Positions 1 to 8,757 are shown, numbered from the stretch's first letter. The stretch: 64,000 nt of DNA from Lyngbya sp. HA4199-MV5 (GCA_019359375.1 JAHHHL010000029.1:1-64000), one strand, 5' to 3'. The notes: generated by a model not told the origin, from the letters alone. Numbers and translations: made by a program.

Positions 1-158
1 TCTTTGATTTGACGGCTGGTTAATTGCTCTGCTTCCGGGTTTGATGGCAACAGCATTCGCTCTATAGACCAATTAACTTGTACTACAAGGCGAGATTATA
101 TGGTACTTTCATTCTCGGAAATCACCTAAAAACTAACAACCAACAACTCCTCCGCCTC

Positions 159-1232
159 CTACGCTCCCTTCACGCAACGCGTCTCTTTACCTCCTTCAGA
201 GCAGCTTTCAAAGGTGATTTTTTTCGCCAGAATCGCGTCTTCGGTGGTTTTCACTTTGTCTTGCAGAGCTTTAGGAACCGAACTACCGTACTTGCCAAGA
301 TAGAGGATTTCGGGTTCTTCCAGCCCCAGGGAATACAGTTGTCCTTTGAGTTCGTTTTTGGACGATAGGTCTGCGAGCTTGCCGATCGCCAGGTCAATCC
401 GCTTCACGGCACTGGTGAGAATGGATTTGGGCGTGATGTCGTATTGATCGACCGTATTGCCGATCGTGTAAGCGCCTTTCTCTTCAGCCGTTTTCAATGC
501 AGTGGGTGCAGCATTATCCAGCCAGGGATACACGACATCAGCGCCTGCTGAAACGAGGGCATCGACGGCTTCCTTTGCCTTTGCCGCATCGTTCCAATCG
601 CCTGTGAAGGTATGTTTGACTTCAATGGACGGTTTGACTGATTTAGCACCCAGGGTAAAGCCGCGTAATTCTTCCTGAGTCGCCAAAAATTCTTGCCCTG
701 CAATATACGCCAGCTTGCCCGTTTTGCTGACCGATGCTGCGAGAATGCCGCACAGGTAGCTCACTTGCAGATTATCCAGCCGCAGCGATGCCACATTGGG
801 CGCAGTCGCAGAGCCATTGACCACGACAAAGAAGGTTTTGGGAAACTGGGCGGCAACCTGCTTAGCAGCCGCATCAAACTGCCCACCGTGGGCATAGACC
901 AGATTAAACCCACGCCGCGCAAAGTCGGACAGCGCTTCTGCCTGGTCTGCCTGACCGACTTTCTCGACGTAGGCAGTTTCGGCTCCCAGCTTAGACTTAA
1001 TTTCTTCTAGCCCCGTGTAGCCTGCCTGGTTCCAGGCTTTGTCGGTAATAATACCCGGAAGTACCATTGCCGCTTTGAAGCCAGCCGCACTAGAAGAAGC
1101 AGAGGGCGAGGCAGCGGATGTCGTAGGACTGCTGCTGGTGTTCGGGTTATTGGTGCAGGCGTTAAACAAGAGGCTACTGCCCAATGCGGCTGAACCATAC
1201 ACAAGAAACTGACGACGATTGAATCCGACCAT
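159..1232 (-). CDS. BMP-family ABC transporter substrate-binding lipoprotein (paralogue 1)
   Basis: Periplasmic solute receptor of the basic membrane protein (BMP/Med) family, whose members usually bring nucleosides or related compounds to an ABC importer. The start is set at MVGFNRRQF, which gives 357 aa. The longer ORF-track start adds 45 residues ahead of the signal peptide, and AGGAAT lies upstream of the chosen ATG. The N-terminus has a twin-arginine motif (NRRQFL) and a lipobox ending in Cys (LLFNAC), so a Tat-exported lipoprotein is predicted. A Ser/Thr/Pro-rich linker follows, then the BMP fold with GIITDKAWNQAGYTG near residue 60. The C-terminus carries two cysteines (ESC...TRC) also present in paralogue 2 but not paralogue 3. 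It lies about 6 kb from the permeases it probably serves. The ligand cannot be read from the sequence. Confidence 0.88.
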   Translation of the reverse strand: MVGFNRRQFLVYGSAALGSSLLFNACTNNPNTSSSPTTSAASPSASSSAAGFKAAMVLPGIITDKAWNQAGYTGLEEIKSKLGAETAYVEKVGQADQAEALSDFARRGFNLVYAHGGQFDAAAKQVAAQFPKTFFVVVNGSATAPNVASLRLDNLQVSYLCGILAASVSKTGKLAYIAGQEFLATQEELRGFTLGAKSVKPSIEVKHTFTGDWNDAAKAKEAVDALVSAGADVVYPWLDNAAPTALKTAEEKGAYTIGNTVDQYDITPKSILTSAVKRIDLAIGKLADLSSKNELKGQLYSLGLEEPEILYLGKYGSSVPKALQDKVKTTEDAILAKKITFESCSEGGKETRCVKGA

Positions 1233-1509
1233 GCTTTCTCTATTCCTTGTTAGACGGGCTGTGACTGATGAGACGGGCTTTAAATAACAGTGGACAGAGC
1301 GGGATGGGAGCAGGCAGTCTTGAAGCAGAGCCTTGCTTTCAGTAGAGTCTCGTTCGCAGTCGAACATTGAATGCCGCGGCTGGTCTCAAGTCCAATGGTT
1401 AAAATTCACGTTGGCGAAGTTGACGGTACGCGATCGTGCTCTAAGCAGTCATTAAACGGCTTCTGTCATAGTAAATTGTATCTTCAAGCACATTTAATTG
1501 CTCGATGTC

Positions 1510-1640
1510 TTAGGGCGTGTCATCAATTAGCTCCAAAACCTTGCAATATCAGCAGTGCCACGCCCGTCCCACCACACCAGGCTAGGGGCTGGAACCCTTG
1601 CTGCAAGCAATGTGTAGTATTAATTGATGACAGCCCCTAG
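1510..1640. mobile_element. IS5-like MITE, copy 1
   Basis: A 123-bp non-coding core with terminal inverted repeats of about 17 bp (GGCGTGTCATCAATTA at the left; GGGCTGTCATCAATTA as reverse complement of the right end). It is flanked by TTAG and CTAG, which fit the YTAR target used by IS5-group elements. A second copy, clearly related along its whole length, is at 50987-51116. There is no transposase, so any movement would have been in trans. Confidence 0.75.
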
Positions 1641-1692
1641 AAATGCTGCTCAAGAACAGGTTGAGTATTCAAATAAGACGTTGCCACAAATC

Positions 1693-1719
1693 AAAAAAGG
1701 GATGGCGATCGCCACCCCC
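1693..1719 (-). terminator. Rho-independent terminator after 1755-2123
   Basis: Read on the minus strand, the sequence is GGGGGTGGCGATCGCCATCCC followed by six T. The stem is built around a HIP1-type GGCGATCGCC palindrome. It sits 36 bases past the stop of the small minus-strand gene and is the most canonical terminator in the left half of the window. Confidence 0.75.
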
Positions 1720-1754
1720 TATCTAATGTTCACTACCCGATTAACGAGACAGAT

Positions 1755-2123
1755 CTATTTGCCAGCGTTACCTTTCTCCAGCGCTTTTTGCACTACGTCA
1801 TCACTCACGTTACGACCTGCCTGCGCGTTGGGATTGGCATCGGTTGCCATTTCTTTGTAGTCGTCAGGGCTCCCCGTTGTAGCGGCTGGCAGCGTGCTTT
1901 TTTCTACTGACGGCACTTTAAGATCAGGAGAAGTAGCGGCTTCGGCAGCAGCGGCACCTTCTTCTGTGCGATCGATAGTGCTCACGCTAAACTGCTTTGA
2001 GGCTTCGTAATCAGCGTCCACATTTGCTTCAGGGACTTTGCGATCGCCCTCTTTAACCTCTTCAACCATCTGCTGAGCATCATAATTCTCAGAGGTATTG
2101 ATGTTACCAGCAACTTCAGACAT
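1755..2123 (-). CDS. Small acidic, probably disordered hypothetical protein
   Basis: 122 aa, rich in Ala, Asp, Glu, Ser and Thr, with no hydrophobic core, signal peptide or membrane segment visible, so much of it is likely unstructured. AGGAG sits about five bases before the ATG and a clear terminator follows the gene, which supports it as a real monocistronic gene. I do not recognise a named family. The C-terminal part (DDYKEMATDANPNAQAGR) looks like the most ordered segment. It is divergent from the carotenoid-protein gene at 2349, so the 225-base spacer probably holds both promoters. Confidence 0.6.
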   Translation of the reverse strand: MSEVAGNINTSENYDAQQMVEEVKEGDRKVPEANVDADYEASKQFSVSTIDRTEEGAAAAEAATSPDLKVPSVEKSTLPAATTGSPDDYKEMATDANPNAQAGRNVSDDVVQKALEKGNAGK

Positions 2124-2348
2124 AAAGACTCCTGTTTAGAACGCTTTGATTCATACAGAAATCTTAGCAAAGCGCTCTCCATCACCTGATGACCTTTGGG
2201 CAGATCATGACGTTCTTCCAGGGAGAGACTTCGACTGGCTCAACAACCGACTCAACCTCCCCCTTTAGAAAGGTGCTACAGATTGTAAACTTCGATACAC
2301 CAGTAGAGATGCTTTATTTCACCTCTCTACTGGAACTGGAGTGCTGTT

Positions 2349-2885
2349 ATGTCTCAATCTGCTAGTCAAAATGTGCCATCAAACGCCTATCTTCCTGAGA
2401 AGACTCAAACTGCACTCAGTGCTTTCAACAAGTTAAATGCCGACGCAAAGCTAGCGTTACTGTACCTGGTGTACAAAAAGATGGGTGATTCGGTGACACC
2501 AGCAGCCCCAGCGGCAACCGATCCTGAGCTAGCGCCCCTTCTCATGGATAATTTCTACACGCTGTCTCATGACCAGCAGCTTGATGTCATGAGAGATATT
2601 GTGAACGGCGCAGATACAGACCATTCCCACGCATACGGGGCACTAAAAGAAAACAACCAGCTTATGGTCTGGTATGCCTGGGCGCAGGCGATGGGTCAAA
2701 GTGTTGTGGGTATGCCAGCAAATTATCAAGCAGAAAAGCCTGTTACAGAAGTGCTTGGACACATCGAAGGCTTGGAGTTTGAAGAACAAATTTCACTGCT
2801 ACGTGAAATCGTCAGCGGCATGGGTTTTAGCAACGTCCAGCCCATTCCATCGCAGGCAGAAACGGGTAAGACAGCTAGCCTTTGA
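2349..2885 (+). CDS. Helical carotenoid protein (stand-alone OCP N-terminal domain)
   Basis: 178 aa matching the all-helical carotenoid-binding N-terminal domain of orange carotenoid protein. Landmarks are the first helix pair (LALLYLVYKKMGDSVTPAAPAA, comparable to the OCP segment ending MGKTLTIAAPGAA), a middle NGADTDHSHAYGAL segment, the WYAWAQAMGQ helix, and the final LREIVSGMGF, comparable to LRNAVVDMGF. The C-terminal NTF2-like domain of OCP is absent and the gene ends cleanly, so this is a helical carotenoid protein rather than a truncated OCP. Such proteins bind a keto-carotenoid and act in singlet-oxygen or phycobilisome quenching depending on clade, which I cannot assign. A GGAG ribosome site lies nine bases before the ATG. 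Confidence 0.85.
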   Translation: MSQSASQNVPSNAYLPEKTQTALSAFNKLNADAKLALLYLVYKKMGDSVTPAAPAATDPELAPLLMDNFYTLSHDQQLDVMRDIVNGADTDHSHAYGALKENNQLMVWYAWAQAMGQSVVGMPANYQAEKPVTEVLGHIEGLEFEEQISLLREIVSGMGFSNVQPIPSQAETGKTASL

Positions 2886-2985
2886 GGCAGGAGGCAGGAG
2901 GCAGGAGGCAGAAGGCAGGGGGGCAGGGAGTAGAAGTTAGCTTTTCTTCACACCCCACACCCCACACCCCATACCCCACACCCTC
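2886..2985. repeat. Heptameric tandem repeats (GGCAGGA / ACACCCC)
   Basis: Short tandem repeats of GGCAGGA-type units, then CACACCC units, fill the spacer between the convergent carotenoid-protein and lipoprotein genes. They are typical cyanobacterial STRR filler. No spacer/repeat alternation suggests CRISPR. Confidence 0.8.
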
Positions 2986-4054
2986 AACTTGTTTTTGCCC
3001 CCTTCACGCACCAGCTTGGCTTGCTGCTAATAGTGCAATTTTCAAACGCGATTTTTTGCGTTGCAAGCGCGCCTCTTGCCTGGATTGCTTTCTGCTTAGT
3101 GGCTTCAGGCACGATCGCGCTAAACTCGCCCAAACGAAGGATGTCGGGTTGATCTAGCCCTAGCGTATAGATTTCTCCTTTAATTTGTCCCTTTTGAGCA
3201 ATTTCGGCAATGGTTTCGATCGCTAACCCATAGTTCTGCACGGCGCTGGTTAAAACGGTTTTGGGCGCACGACTGAGCTGGTCTTTGAAGTAGCCGATCG
3301 CGTAGGCTTGCCTGTCTGCCAACGTTTCGATGACACCCGCTGCGGCTTCGTCCAGCATGTTGTAAACCACATCAACGCCGCTTGCTAAAAGTGCCTGGGT
3401 TGCCTCTTTTGCTTTACTGACATCATTCCAGTCATTGGTGTAGCTGGCTTTGACTGCGATCGCTGGCTTCACTGCTTTTGCACCTAGCTCAAACCCCCGA
3501 CGTTCTTGATCGGTCGTAGTGAACGATTGAGCGGTGAGGAATGCAACTTTATTGGTTTTGCTCATTTCTGCCGCCACAATCCCGCACAGGTAAGCAATTT
3601 GTAGATGGTTCACTTGCACAGAAGCAATGTTGCTGCCAGTGGCAACCCCATCTGAAATCACAAAAAAAGCATTGGGAAACTGTGCAGCTACCTGTTTGAC
3701 GGCTGCTTCAAACTGCCCACCGTGAGCAATGATCAGGTTAAAGCCCCGTCGAGCAAAGTCAGATAGCGATTCAGCCTGGTCAGCCTGAGCCACCTTTTCA
3801 ACATAGGCTGTTTCGGCACCAAGCTTGGCTTTAACGATTGCCATTGACTCGTAGCCTGCCTGGTTCCAGCTTTTGTCTGTGATCGGTCCCGGCAAAACGA
3901 TCGCCACCTTAAACCCTTTTGCAGAGGGCGAAGGGCTGCCAGCCGAAGGACTCGCGATCGGTGCTGGGCTAGTACACGCCTTTAAGAAGAAACTGCTTCC
4001 TAAAGCCGTCGAAGCATAAACCAGTAATTGACGACGACGATAACCTTTGACCAT
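2984..4054 (-). CDS. BMP-family ABC transporter substrate-binding lipoprotein (paralogue 2)
   Basis: 356 aa and a close paralogue of 159-1232 along the whole length: same Tat motif (YRRRQLL), lipobox (FFLKAC), GPITDKSWNQAGYES, the YVEKVAQADQAESLSDFARRGF stretch, and a C-terminal Cys pair (ENC...SWC) followed by VKGA. AAGGAG eight bases before the ATG supports the start. It should be a lipid-anchored receptor for the nucleoside-class importer at 7663-11405. The carotenoid-protein and 1755-2123 genes separate it from paralogue 1. Its last codons run into the STRR spacer. Confidence 0.88.
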   Translation of the reverse strand: MVKGYRRRQLLVYASTALGSSFFLKACTSPAPIASPSAGSPSPSAKGFKVAIVLPGPITDKSWNQAGYESMAIVKAKLGAETAYVEKVAQADQAESLSDFARRGFNLIIAHGGQFEAAVKQVAAQFPNAFFVISDGVATGSNIASVQVNHLQIAYLCGIVAAEMSKTNKVAFLTAQSFTTTDQERRGFELGAKAVKPAIAVKASYTNDWNDVSKAKEATQALLASGVDVVYNMLDEAAAGVIETLADRQAYAIGYFKDQLSRAPKTVLTSAVQNYGLAIETIAEIAQKGQIKGEIYTLGLDQPDILRLGEFSAIVPEATKQKAIQARGALATQKIAFENCTISSKPSWCVKGAKTS

Positions 4055-4172
4055 AGATCAGACTCCTTAACGTTCCCAATTACCCGCCGCAGATCAACTT
4101 GAACGCTCAACCGATAACCTCTCAACGGTCGCGTGCATTGGGGTTGTTATGCCTCCGTAATTACCACGATCA

Positions 4173-4391
4173 CTAAGCAACCTGAAGCGTCCTCGGTTCA
4201 GGTATAGGTTCGCCCTCTATCTGCCAAGCTTCCAAGTACATTTCTATGACTGCTTCACCATTATGAATTGCTTCTTCACGAGTTTTTCCGTGAGTGCAAG
4301 GCATCACGACAAGATCAGTAAACTCTGGGATTGTAACCAGAAAAAGCTGATCTTCATCAGACCACTGAACAATCATGCTGTATCGATTCAT
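4173..4391 (-). CDS. hicB: HicB-family antitoxin
   Basis: 72 aa with the HicB partial RNase-H-like fold: YSMIVQWSDEDQLFLVTIPEF, then a TREEAIHNGEAVIEMYLEAW helix typical of the family. It would neutralise the HicA toxin encoded immediately upstream. Its ATG overlaps the hicA stop by four bases (ATGA), so the two are translationally coupled. No DNA-binding extension is visible at the C-terminus, so this is the short HicB form. Family and order (toxin first) are the usual arrangement. Confidence 0.85.
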   Translation of the reverse strand: MNRYSMIVQWSDEDQLFLVTIPEFTDLVVMPCTHGKTREEAIHNGEAVIEMYLEAWQIEGEPIPEPRTLQVA

Positions 4392-4612
4392 GAATCCTCG
4401 TCCTCTCTTAACTCTTTCAATGCAGTAAGTAACTTTTCTAGTTGTTTTTCTAAGTAGAGTGGCACATCATCTCCACCCTTGCCTGGAATTGTCAGTGTTT
4501 TTCCGATCAAAGGATGTCGCCAACGTTCATGGCTACCCTTGCCGCGCTTGGGCAAGTAAACAAATCCTTCATGTGCAATCTGGGCTTTCAACTCTCGAAT
4601 TTTCCTGGGCAT
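4388..4612 (-). CDS. hicA: HicA-family mRNA interferase toxin
   Basis: 74 aa of the HicA double-stranded-RNA-binding-like toxin family, which cleaves mRNA without ribosome help. The diagnostic segment is KRGKGSHERWRHP, with the catalytic His in GSHERW. TIPGKGGDDVP and a basic C-terminal helix follow. It is the first gene of a two-gene toxin-antitoxin operon with 4173-4391. The C-terminus is acidic (ELREDEDS). Confidence 0.87.
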   Translation of the reverse strand: MPRKIRELKAQIAHEGFVYLPKRGKGSHERWRHPLIGKTLTIPGKGGDDVPLYLEKQLEKLLTALKELREDEDS

Positions 4613-4707
4613 AGGCTTTATGTACCTCCCTACCCTGTTGCCCTACTCTACTTTATCTTCATCTAAGCCCTTCACCACCGTGCTTGTGCGTTAAAAAGTA
4701 CGAGATT

Positions 4708-5160
4708 CTAGAGCAGATGAAACTCTTTTAATGCAGGTAGAAAGTTAGCGTTTTCGTGGTTAGAACGGCTGAGCTTAATCAGTGCAAAGCGCTCGGCTGT
4801 GAGTAGTTGTTCCCATTGGTCGATCGCGATCGTGATGCCAGACTCCTGCGCTTTTGCTTGCACGCTATCGGGAATAGTGGTGGTATCAAGCCACGGAGGA
4901 GTGGGGTCAACTGCCAACGTCGAGACCGTTGCTCCCGTCCGCTCTTGAACAAGCTGTGTCAGCAAACGGCGGTAAGCATCTACTTCTGGAGGCGTTTCGC
5001 AGGGTAATTCGAGGAGCGATCGGCGATCGTCCTGCGTCATCCGATGCCACTGCGGGAGCTTCAGCTTAATGCCACAGGTATCGAGTTTTAACCGCACCTG
5101 CATGGGAATACAGCGCAGCGACTCAACAAAATCCGCTTCAAAGTGAAAAAACTCAGTCAT
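4708..5160 (-). CDS. narM: Nitrate reductase-associated protein NarM
   Basis: 150 aa of the conserved nitrate-reductase-associated family (NarM), needed for active cyanobacterial nitrate reductase. Recognition rests on the N-terminal FFHFEADFVESLRCIPMQVR, KLDTCGIKLKL and the central WHRMTQDDR segment. No narB or nitrate transporter gene is in this window, so narM stands apart from its partners. No NtcA site (GTA-N8-TAC) was evident upstream. Cytoplasmic; no signal peptide. Confidence 0.85.
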   Translation of the reverse strand: MTEFFHFEADFVESLRCIPMQVRLKLDTCGIKLKLPQWHRMTQDDRRSLLELPCETPPEVDAYRRLLTQLVQERTGATVSTLAVDPTPPWLDTTTIPDSVQAKAQESGITIAIDQWEQLLTAERFALIKLSRSNHENANFLPALKEFHLL

Positions 5161-5176
5161 ATCTTAGCTTTGACAG

Positions 5177-5208
5177 CCCTACACCCTACACCCTACACCC
5201 TACACCCC
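5177..5208. repeat. CTACACC heptamer array
   Basis: Four exact CTACACC units in tandem between narM and the psiE-like gene, a typical cyanobacterial STRR. Confidence 0.85.
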
Positions 5209-5230
5209 AACCCCCATCCCCACGTCCAAC

Positions 5231-5716
5231 TCAAGTCTCATCCGAATCATGCGGCTTCGCGTGACGGTTGACATGCCGCACTAACCAGTAGCTAATTGAC
5301 AACGCCAGAATTGCGGCTGCTAAGGCGATAAGATCTAACCCCGCTGTTTTTTCCAGATCCAGGATGATGATTTTTCGAGAAACGGCAACCAGTGAGGTGA
5401 CAATCACCAGTTCCACCTGAATCACATGGTTTTTCAGGTATGCCGTAATGTTCTCCAAAATCTCCAGAGCGATCAGAACATTCAGGAACAGCCCAAAGAT
5501 GGCAAAGAGCGTTGTCCCGAACTGACCGTAGGGTGGACGAAACGCGTCGGTCACCAGAAACGTGACTAATTCCCAAACTGACAGCACAATCACAAACACC
5601 ATTGCGATCGATAGGACTTTGGAGACTAGCCCTTCAAACCCTCGTAAAGACCTCAAAAAGCTGTCATCGCTGAAGGTCTGTTGGAATAAGCGTGTCACTC
5701 GGTGCCAGGATCGCAT
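5231..5716 (-). CDS. PsiE-family membrane protein
   Basis: 161 aa, probably four membrane helices: SIAMVFVIVLSVWELVTFLV, LFAIFGLFLNVLIALEIL, VELVIVTSLVAVSRKIIIL and LIALAAAILALSISYWLV. The LNVLIALEILENITAYLKNH segment and the VSRKIIILDLEK loop are characteristic of the phosphate-starvation-inducible PsiE family, an inner-membrane family of unknown activity. The C-terminus is hydrophilic with several His. It is separated from narM by an STRR, so a shared operon is uncertain. No pho box was identified. Confidence 0.8.
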   Translation of the reverse strand: MRSWHRVTRLFQQTFSDDSFLRSLRGFEGLVSKVLSIAMVFVIVLSVWELVTFLVTDAFRPPYGQFGTTLFAIFGLFLNVLIALEILENITAYLKNHVIQVELVIVTSLVAVSRKIIILDLEKTAGLDLIALAAAILALSISYWLVRHVNRHAKPHDSDET

Positions 5717-5789
5717 AGCTCAGCCAAACTGATGTCCAATGGAGTGAGGATACCCGATGCCATGATACAGGCGCAAATGCTTTCGTTTA

Positions 5790-5889
5790 GGAGTAGGGAG
5801 TAGGGAGTGGGGAGTAGGGAGTGGGGAGTTCTTGGTTTTTAGAAGGAGTCAGGCAAGGCTCATACACTCATAACCAACAACCAACAACT
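5790..5889. repeat. GTAGGGA and AACAACC heptamer arrays
   Basis: GTAGGGA/GTGGGGA units (5790-5829) and then AACCAACAACCAACAAC (about 5871-5887) upstream of the TldE-like gene. The same AAC-rich unit recurs at 129-150 and 8723-8757. Confidence 0.75.
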
Positions 5890-5975
5890 AGCTCTTGCTA
5901 GAATCAAGACCAAACAGGCGCGATCGTTCATACTAAAAGAGACCGCCGCGCCATCCGTTTTGAAGGGTTGAGATC

Positions 5976-7322
5976 ATGACTGTGCCGACGATTAACGAAC
6001 TAGCGACTCAGGCAAAAGAAGCTGCCGATCGCCTGGGAATCCATAAATTCGACATTTACGGCTCTACGGTGGATGAAAGTAGTGCGAAGGTTGATCAGGG
6101 AAAGCCCGATCAGGTGAAAGCATCTAATCGTTCGAGTGTGACGGTACGGGTGTGGAACGACGACCAGACGATGGGCATCACGTCAACCACCGATGTTGAC
6201 CCAAACGGTCTCGCACTCGCCCTGAAGACTGCTTACGAGGCTAGCTTCTTTGGCGTGAAAGAAAACGTTCCAGACTTCAGCCCTGAAGCGACGGCTCCCC
6301 TTGCACGCGCCTTTGCGGAGAAAGCGCCCCAGGCTCCGATCGCCACTCTGGTAGAAAAGTTGGTGACAGCCGAGAAAGAACTGACGGAGGCACATCCCGC
6401 GATCGCCTCTGTGCCGTATAACGGACTTGCCCAGCGCGACATCGATCACTTCTACCTCAATAGCGACGGTGCTTTGCGCACAGAAGCCTACTCCACCACC
6501 ACCCTCTACCTCTATACCAAAACGGAAGAAGACGGCAAAAAGCCCCGCAGTGCAGGCGCATTCCGCATTAGCCGTGGGTTAGATTCGCTGGATGTGGATG
6601 GCTGCTTGCAAGAAACCATCGAAAAAACCGTCAGCCACCTCGACTATCAAAAAATTCCCACGGGCAAATATCGCGTTGTGTTCTCACCAGAAGCGTTCCT
6701 GAGCTTATTGGGTGCCTTCTCCAACTTATTCAACGCTCAAAGCATTCTCGACAACCAGAGCCTCTCTAAGCCAGAGTCGTTGGGTACTCAAATTGCGTCG
6801 CCGCTGCTGTCGGTAGGTGATGATGCGCTGCATCCAGACAATATTGCGATCGCCACCTTTGATGGCGAAGGCACCCCCACTCGCCGTGTGCCACTCATTG
6901 ACAATGGTGTGTTGGTCAACTTCCTCCATAGCGCTGGTACAGCAAAGCGGTTCAACACCCAACCGACAGGACATGCCAACATGGGCGCGAAAGTAACCGT
7001 CAGCCCTCACTTCTATCATGTCTTTGCCAGCAGCCCAGCCGAGCAACCGTACAGCCTGGAGACCGCTGAAAACGTTGTGCTTGTTGATGATCTCCATGCC
7101 CTTCACGCAGGTGTCAAGGCGCTTCAAGGCTCTTTCTCGCTCCCGTTTGATGGTTGGCTGGTGAACAACGGTCAGCGCACCAGCATCGAATCTGCCACCG
7201 TCGCAGGTGATTTCCTGGAGTTACTCAAAGCCATCCTTTACATTGAGCCAGAGGCACACTTAACCCCTGGTGGCGTTTGCCCCTACATCTGGGTAGAAGA
7301 ACTGTCGATTACAGGCGAGTAG
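5976..7322 (+). CDS. TldD/PmbA-family (TldE-like) protein
   Basis: 448 aa of the TldD/PmbA family. In E. coli TldD and TldE (PmbA) form a heterodimeric metalloprotease that processes microcin B17 and CcdA; TldE is the non-metal subunit. This protein has the family layout: an N-terminal domain with FDIYGSTVDESSAKVDQGKPD, the central KYRVVFSPEAFLSLLGAFS, and a C-terminal barrel with GANMGAKVT-like and GWLVNNGQRTSIE segments. I see no HEXXXH zinc motif, which fits the TldE/PmbA half. The TldD partner is not in this window. ATG chosen with GAAGGGTTGAG upstream. Confidence 0.82.
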   Translation: MTVPTINELATQAKEAADRLGIHKFDIYGSTVDESSAKVDQGKPDQVKASNRSSVTVRVWNDDQTMGITSTTDVDPNGLALALKTAYEASFFGVKENVPDFSPEATAPLARAFAEKAPQAPIATLVEKLVTAEKELTEAHPAIASVPYNGLAQRDIDHFYLNSDGALRTEAYSTTTLYLYTKTEEDGKKPRSAGAFRISRGLDSLDVDGCLQETIEKTVSHLDYQKIPTGKYRVVFSPEAFLSLLGAFSNLFNAQSILDNQSLSKPESLGTQIASPLLSVGDDALHPDNIAIATFDGEGTPTRRVPLIDNGVLVNFLHSAGTAKRFNTQPTGHANMGAKVTVSPHFYHVFASSPAEQPYSLETAENVVLVDDLHALHAGVKALQGSFSLPFDGWLVNNGQRTSIESATVAGDFLELLKAILYIEPEAHLTPGGVCPYIWVEELSITGE

Positions 7323-7662
7323 GCTGGTTCACACCCTGTTGCGGCTCATAGCAGTCTTTAAATGAAGATCTACAGTAAGCGAAACAGCAGAGAGCGACGG
7401 TGGCAATCCAATCATGGATCATCTGTGTTAACGCTTGCTCCAAGGCTTCAGCGGACGATCGGTTTCAGCTTTTTGCTCTTTTGGCAGCCTCTTGTTGGAG
7501 ACTGGTGCAAGATCCGGAGATAACACCCTGTAACCCTTCATCGCAACGTGAAAGCACGCTATAGCAATTGAAAGATGGGTTAGGACACATAGCACTGCTC
7601 AAAGCATTGATATGCGTAGTTTTGCCTTCTGCCCTCTGCCTCTTGCCTTTTGCTATATATTT
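7323..7662. other. Intergenic, no gene seen
   Basis: 340 bases between convergent genes. The only pattern is an STRR-like TGCCTTCTGCCCTCTGCC stretch near 7620-7650. Small ORFs here overlap the permease gene antisense and look like shadows. Confidence 0.6.
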
Positions 7663-8604
7663 CTACCGTTCTCCCTTAAGGAATGGCTGCATGAGCGCTT
7701 TAGGATACCCGGCACGTCTGGACATCACGGTGAGTGCCAGAATGCTAAAGATATAAGGCAGCATCAAAAACACCTGATAGGGAATAGTGGCACCAATTTC
7801 TTGCTGTAGCCGAAGCTGTAGGGCATCAAAGCCAGCAAACAGCAGGGCACCGAGCAATGCCTTAAAGGGTTGCCACGAGGCGAAGATGACGAGTGCAATG
7901 CAGATCCAGCCGCGCCCGTTGATTAAGTTGATAAAGAAGGAATCAAAGGCAGAGAGAGTCAGAAAGGCACCCGCGATCGCCATTAGCCCACTACCCGCCA
8001 CCACAGCGCCTGTCCGTACCGCATAGACATTGATACCCTGTGCCTCTGCCGCCTGGGGATTTTCTCCCACCATCCGCACTGCCAGCCCCAACGGTGTGAA
8101 GTACAGTGCATAGGTTACTAAACCGACGGCAAGTAGCGCCAGATAGGTCAGGGGTGTCTGGGTAAACAGCGCCTGACCGATGAGGGGTAGCTGCGAAAGC
8201 AACGGGATTGGATACGGCTGAAACGGCACAATTTTGGGTGGTGTGGTGGCTTGAGGCAGCAACACTCGGTAAAAGAAATACGCCAGGTTTGCGGCAAGTA
8301 GGGTAATACCAATGCCCGTGACGTGCTGCGACAAACCTAACCAAACCGTAAACAGGCTGTGTAACAATCCAAACGCGCACCCGACTCCAGCGGCTAGCAG
8401 CACACCCATCCACAGATCGGCTCCCTGATAAACGGCAGCCCAGCCAACCAGCGCGCCGATCGTCATGATGCCTTCAATGCCCAGGTTCAAAACGCCTGAT
8501 CGCTCGCACAGCAACTCTCCTAACGTGCCAAAGAGTAACGGTGTCGCAATCCGAATTGTGGCAGTCCAAAATTCGACACCAAAGAGCAGATTGAGGCTAT
8601 TCAT
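7663..8604 (-). CDS. ABC transporter permease, nucleoside/BMP class (second permease)
   Basis: 313 aa integral membrane permease of the class that pairs with BMP-type receptors (relatives of B. subtilis YufQ/NupQ). The diagnostic cytoplasmic segment is NLGIEGIMTIGALVGW near residue 42. About eight hydrophobic helices follow, with VRMVGENPQAAEAQGINV as the ATPase-coupling loop. It lies downstream of the other permease and the ATPase on the same strand, separated from 8764-9807 by an AAC/GTT-rich repeat spacer. Probable role: one half of the membrane channel of an importer for nucleosides or a related solute. Confidence 0.88.
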   Translation of the reverse strand: MNSLNLLFGVEFWTATIRIATPLLFGTLGELLCERSGVLNLGIEGIMTIGALVGWAAVYQGADLWMGVLLAAGVGCAFGLLHSLFTVWLGLSQHVTGIGITLLAANLAYFFYRVLLPQATTPPKIVPFQPYPIPLLSQLPLIGQALFTQTPLTYLALLAVGLVTYALYFTPLGLAVRMVGENPQAAEAQGINVYAVRTGAVVAGSGLMAIAGAFLTLSAFDSFFINLINGRGWICIALVIFASWQPFKALLGALLFAGFDALQLRLQQEIGATIPYQVFLMLPYIFSILALTVMSRRAGYPKALMQPFLKGER

Positions 8605-8622
8605 AGGAGTGGCAGTGGTTTC

Positions 8623-8757
8623 GAGTTGTTAGTTGTTGGTTGTTGGTTGTTAGTGATTAGTTGTATCGCCCATTGGGCGTTCAAGAAAAGTTGTTAGACC
8701 GATCGCTCGCTTGGTGCAGCTTACTAAAAACTAAAAACTAACAACTAACAACTTAAT
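8623..8757. repeat. Inverted pair of AAC-rich tandem repeats
   Basis: GTTGTTAGTTGTTGG units at about 8623-8653 and the complementary ACTAAAAACTAACAACTAACAAC at 8723-8757 face each other between the two permease genes. Their transcript could fold into a long imperfect hairpin, although STRR origin is the simpler view. Confidence 0.6.

Larger units (their letters stand above)
1233..1754. other. Intergenic region with MITE and terminator
   Basis: A 522-base stretch without a credible gene. It holds the 5' leader of the lipoprotein gene to its left, a small inverted-repeat element (1510-1640) and a hairpin terminator (1693-1719). The ORFs predicted here lie inside the element or lack ribosome binding sites and family resemblance. 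Confidence 0.7.

Noticed and set aside
2886-2985. CRISPR array
   Set aside because: Repeat units are about 7 bases with no spacers; the other STRR blocks and the 47-bp repeat also lack spacer structure, and no cas genes are present.
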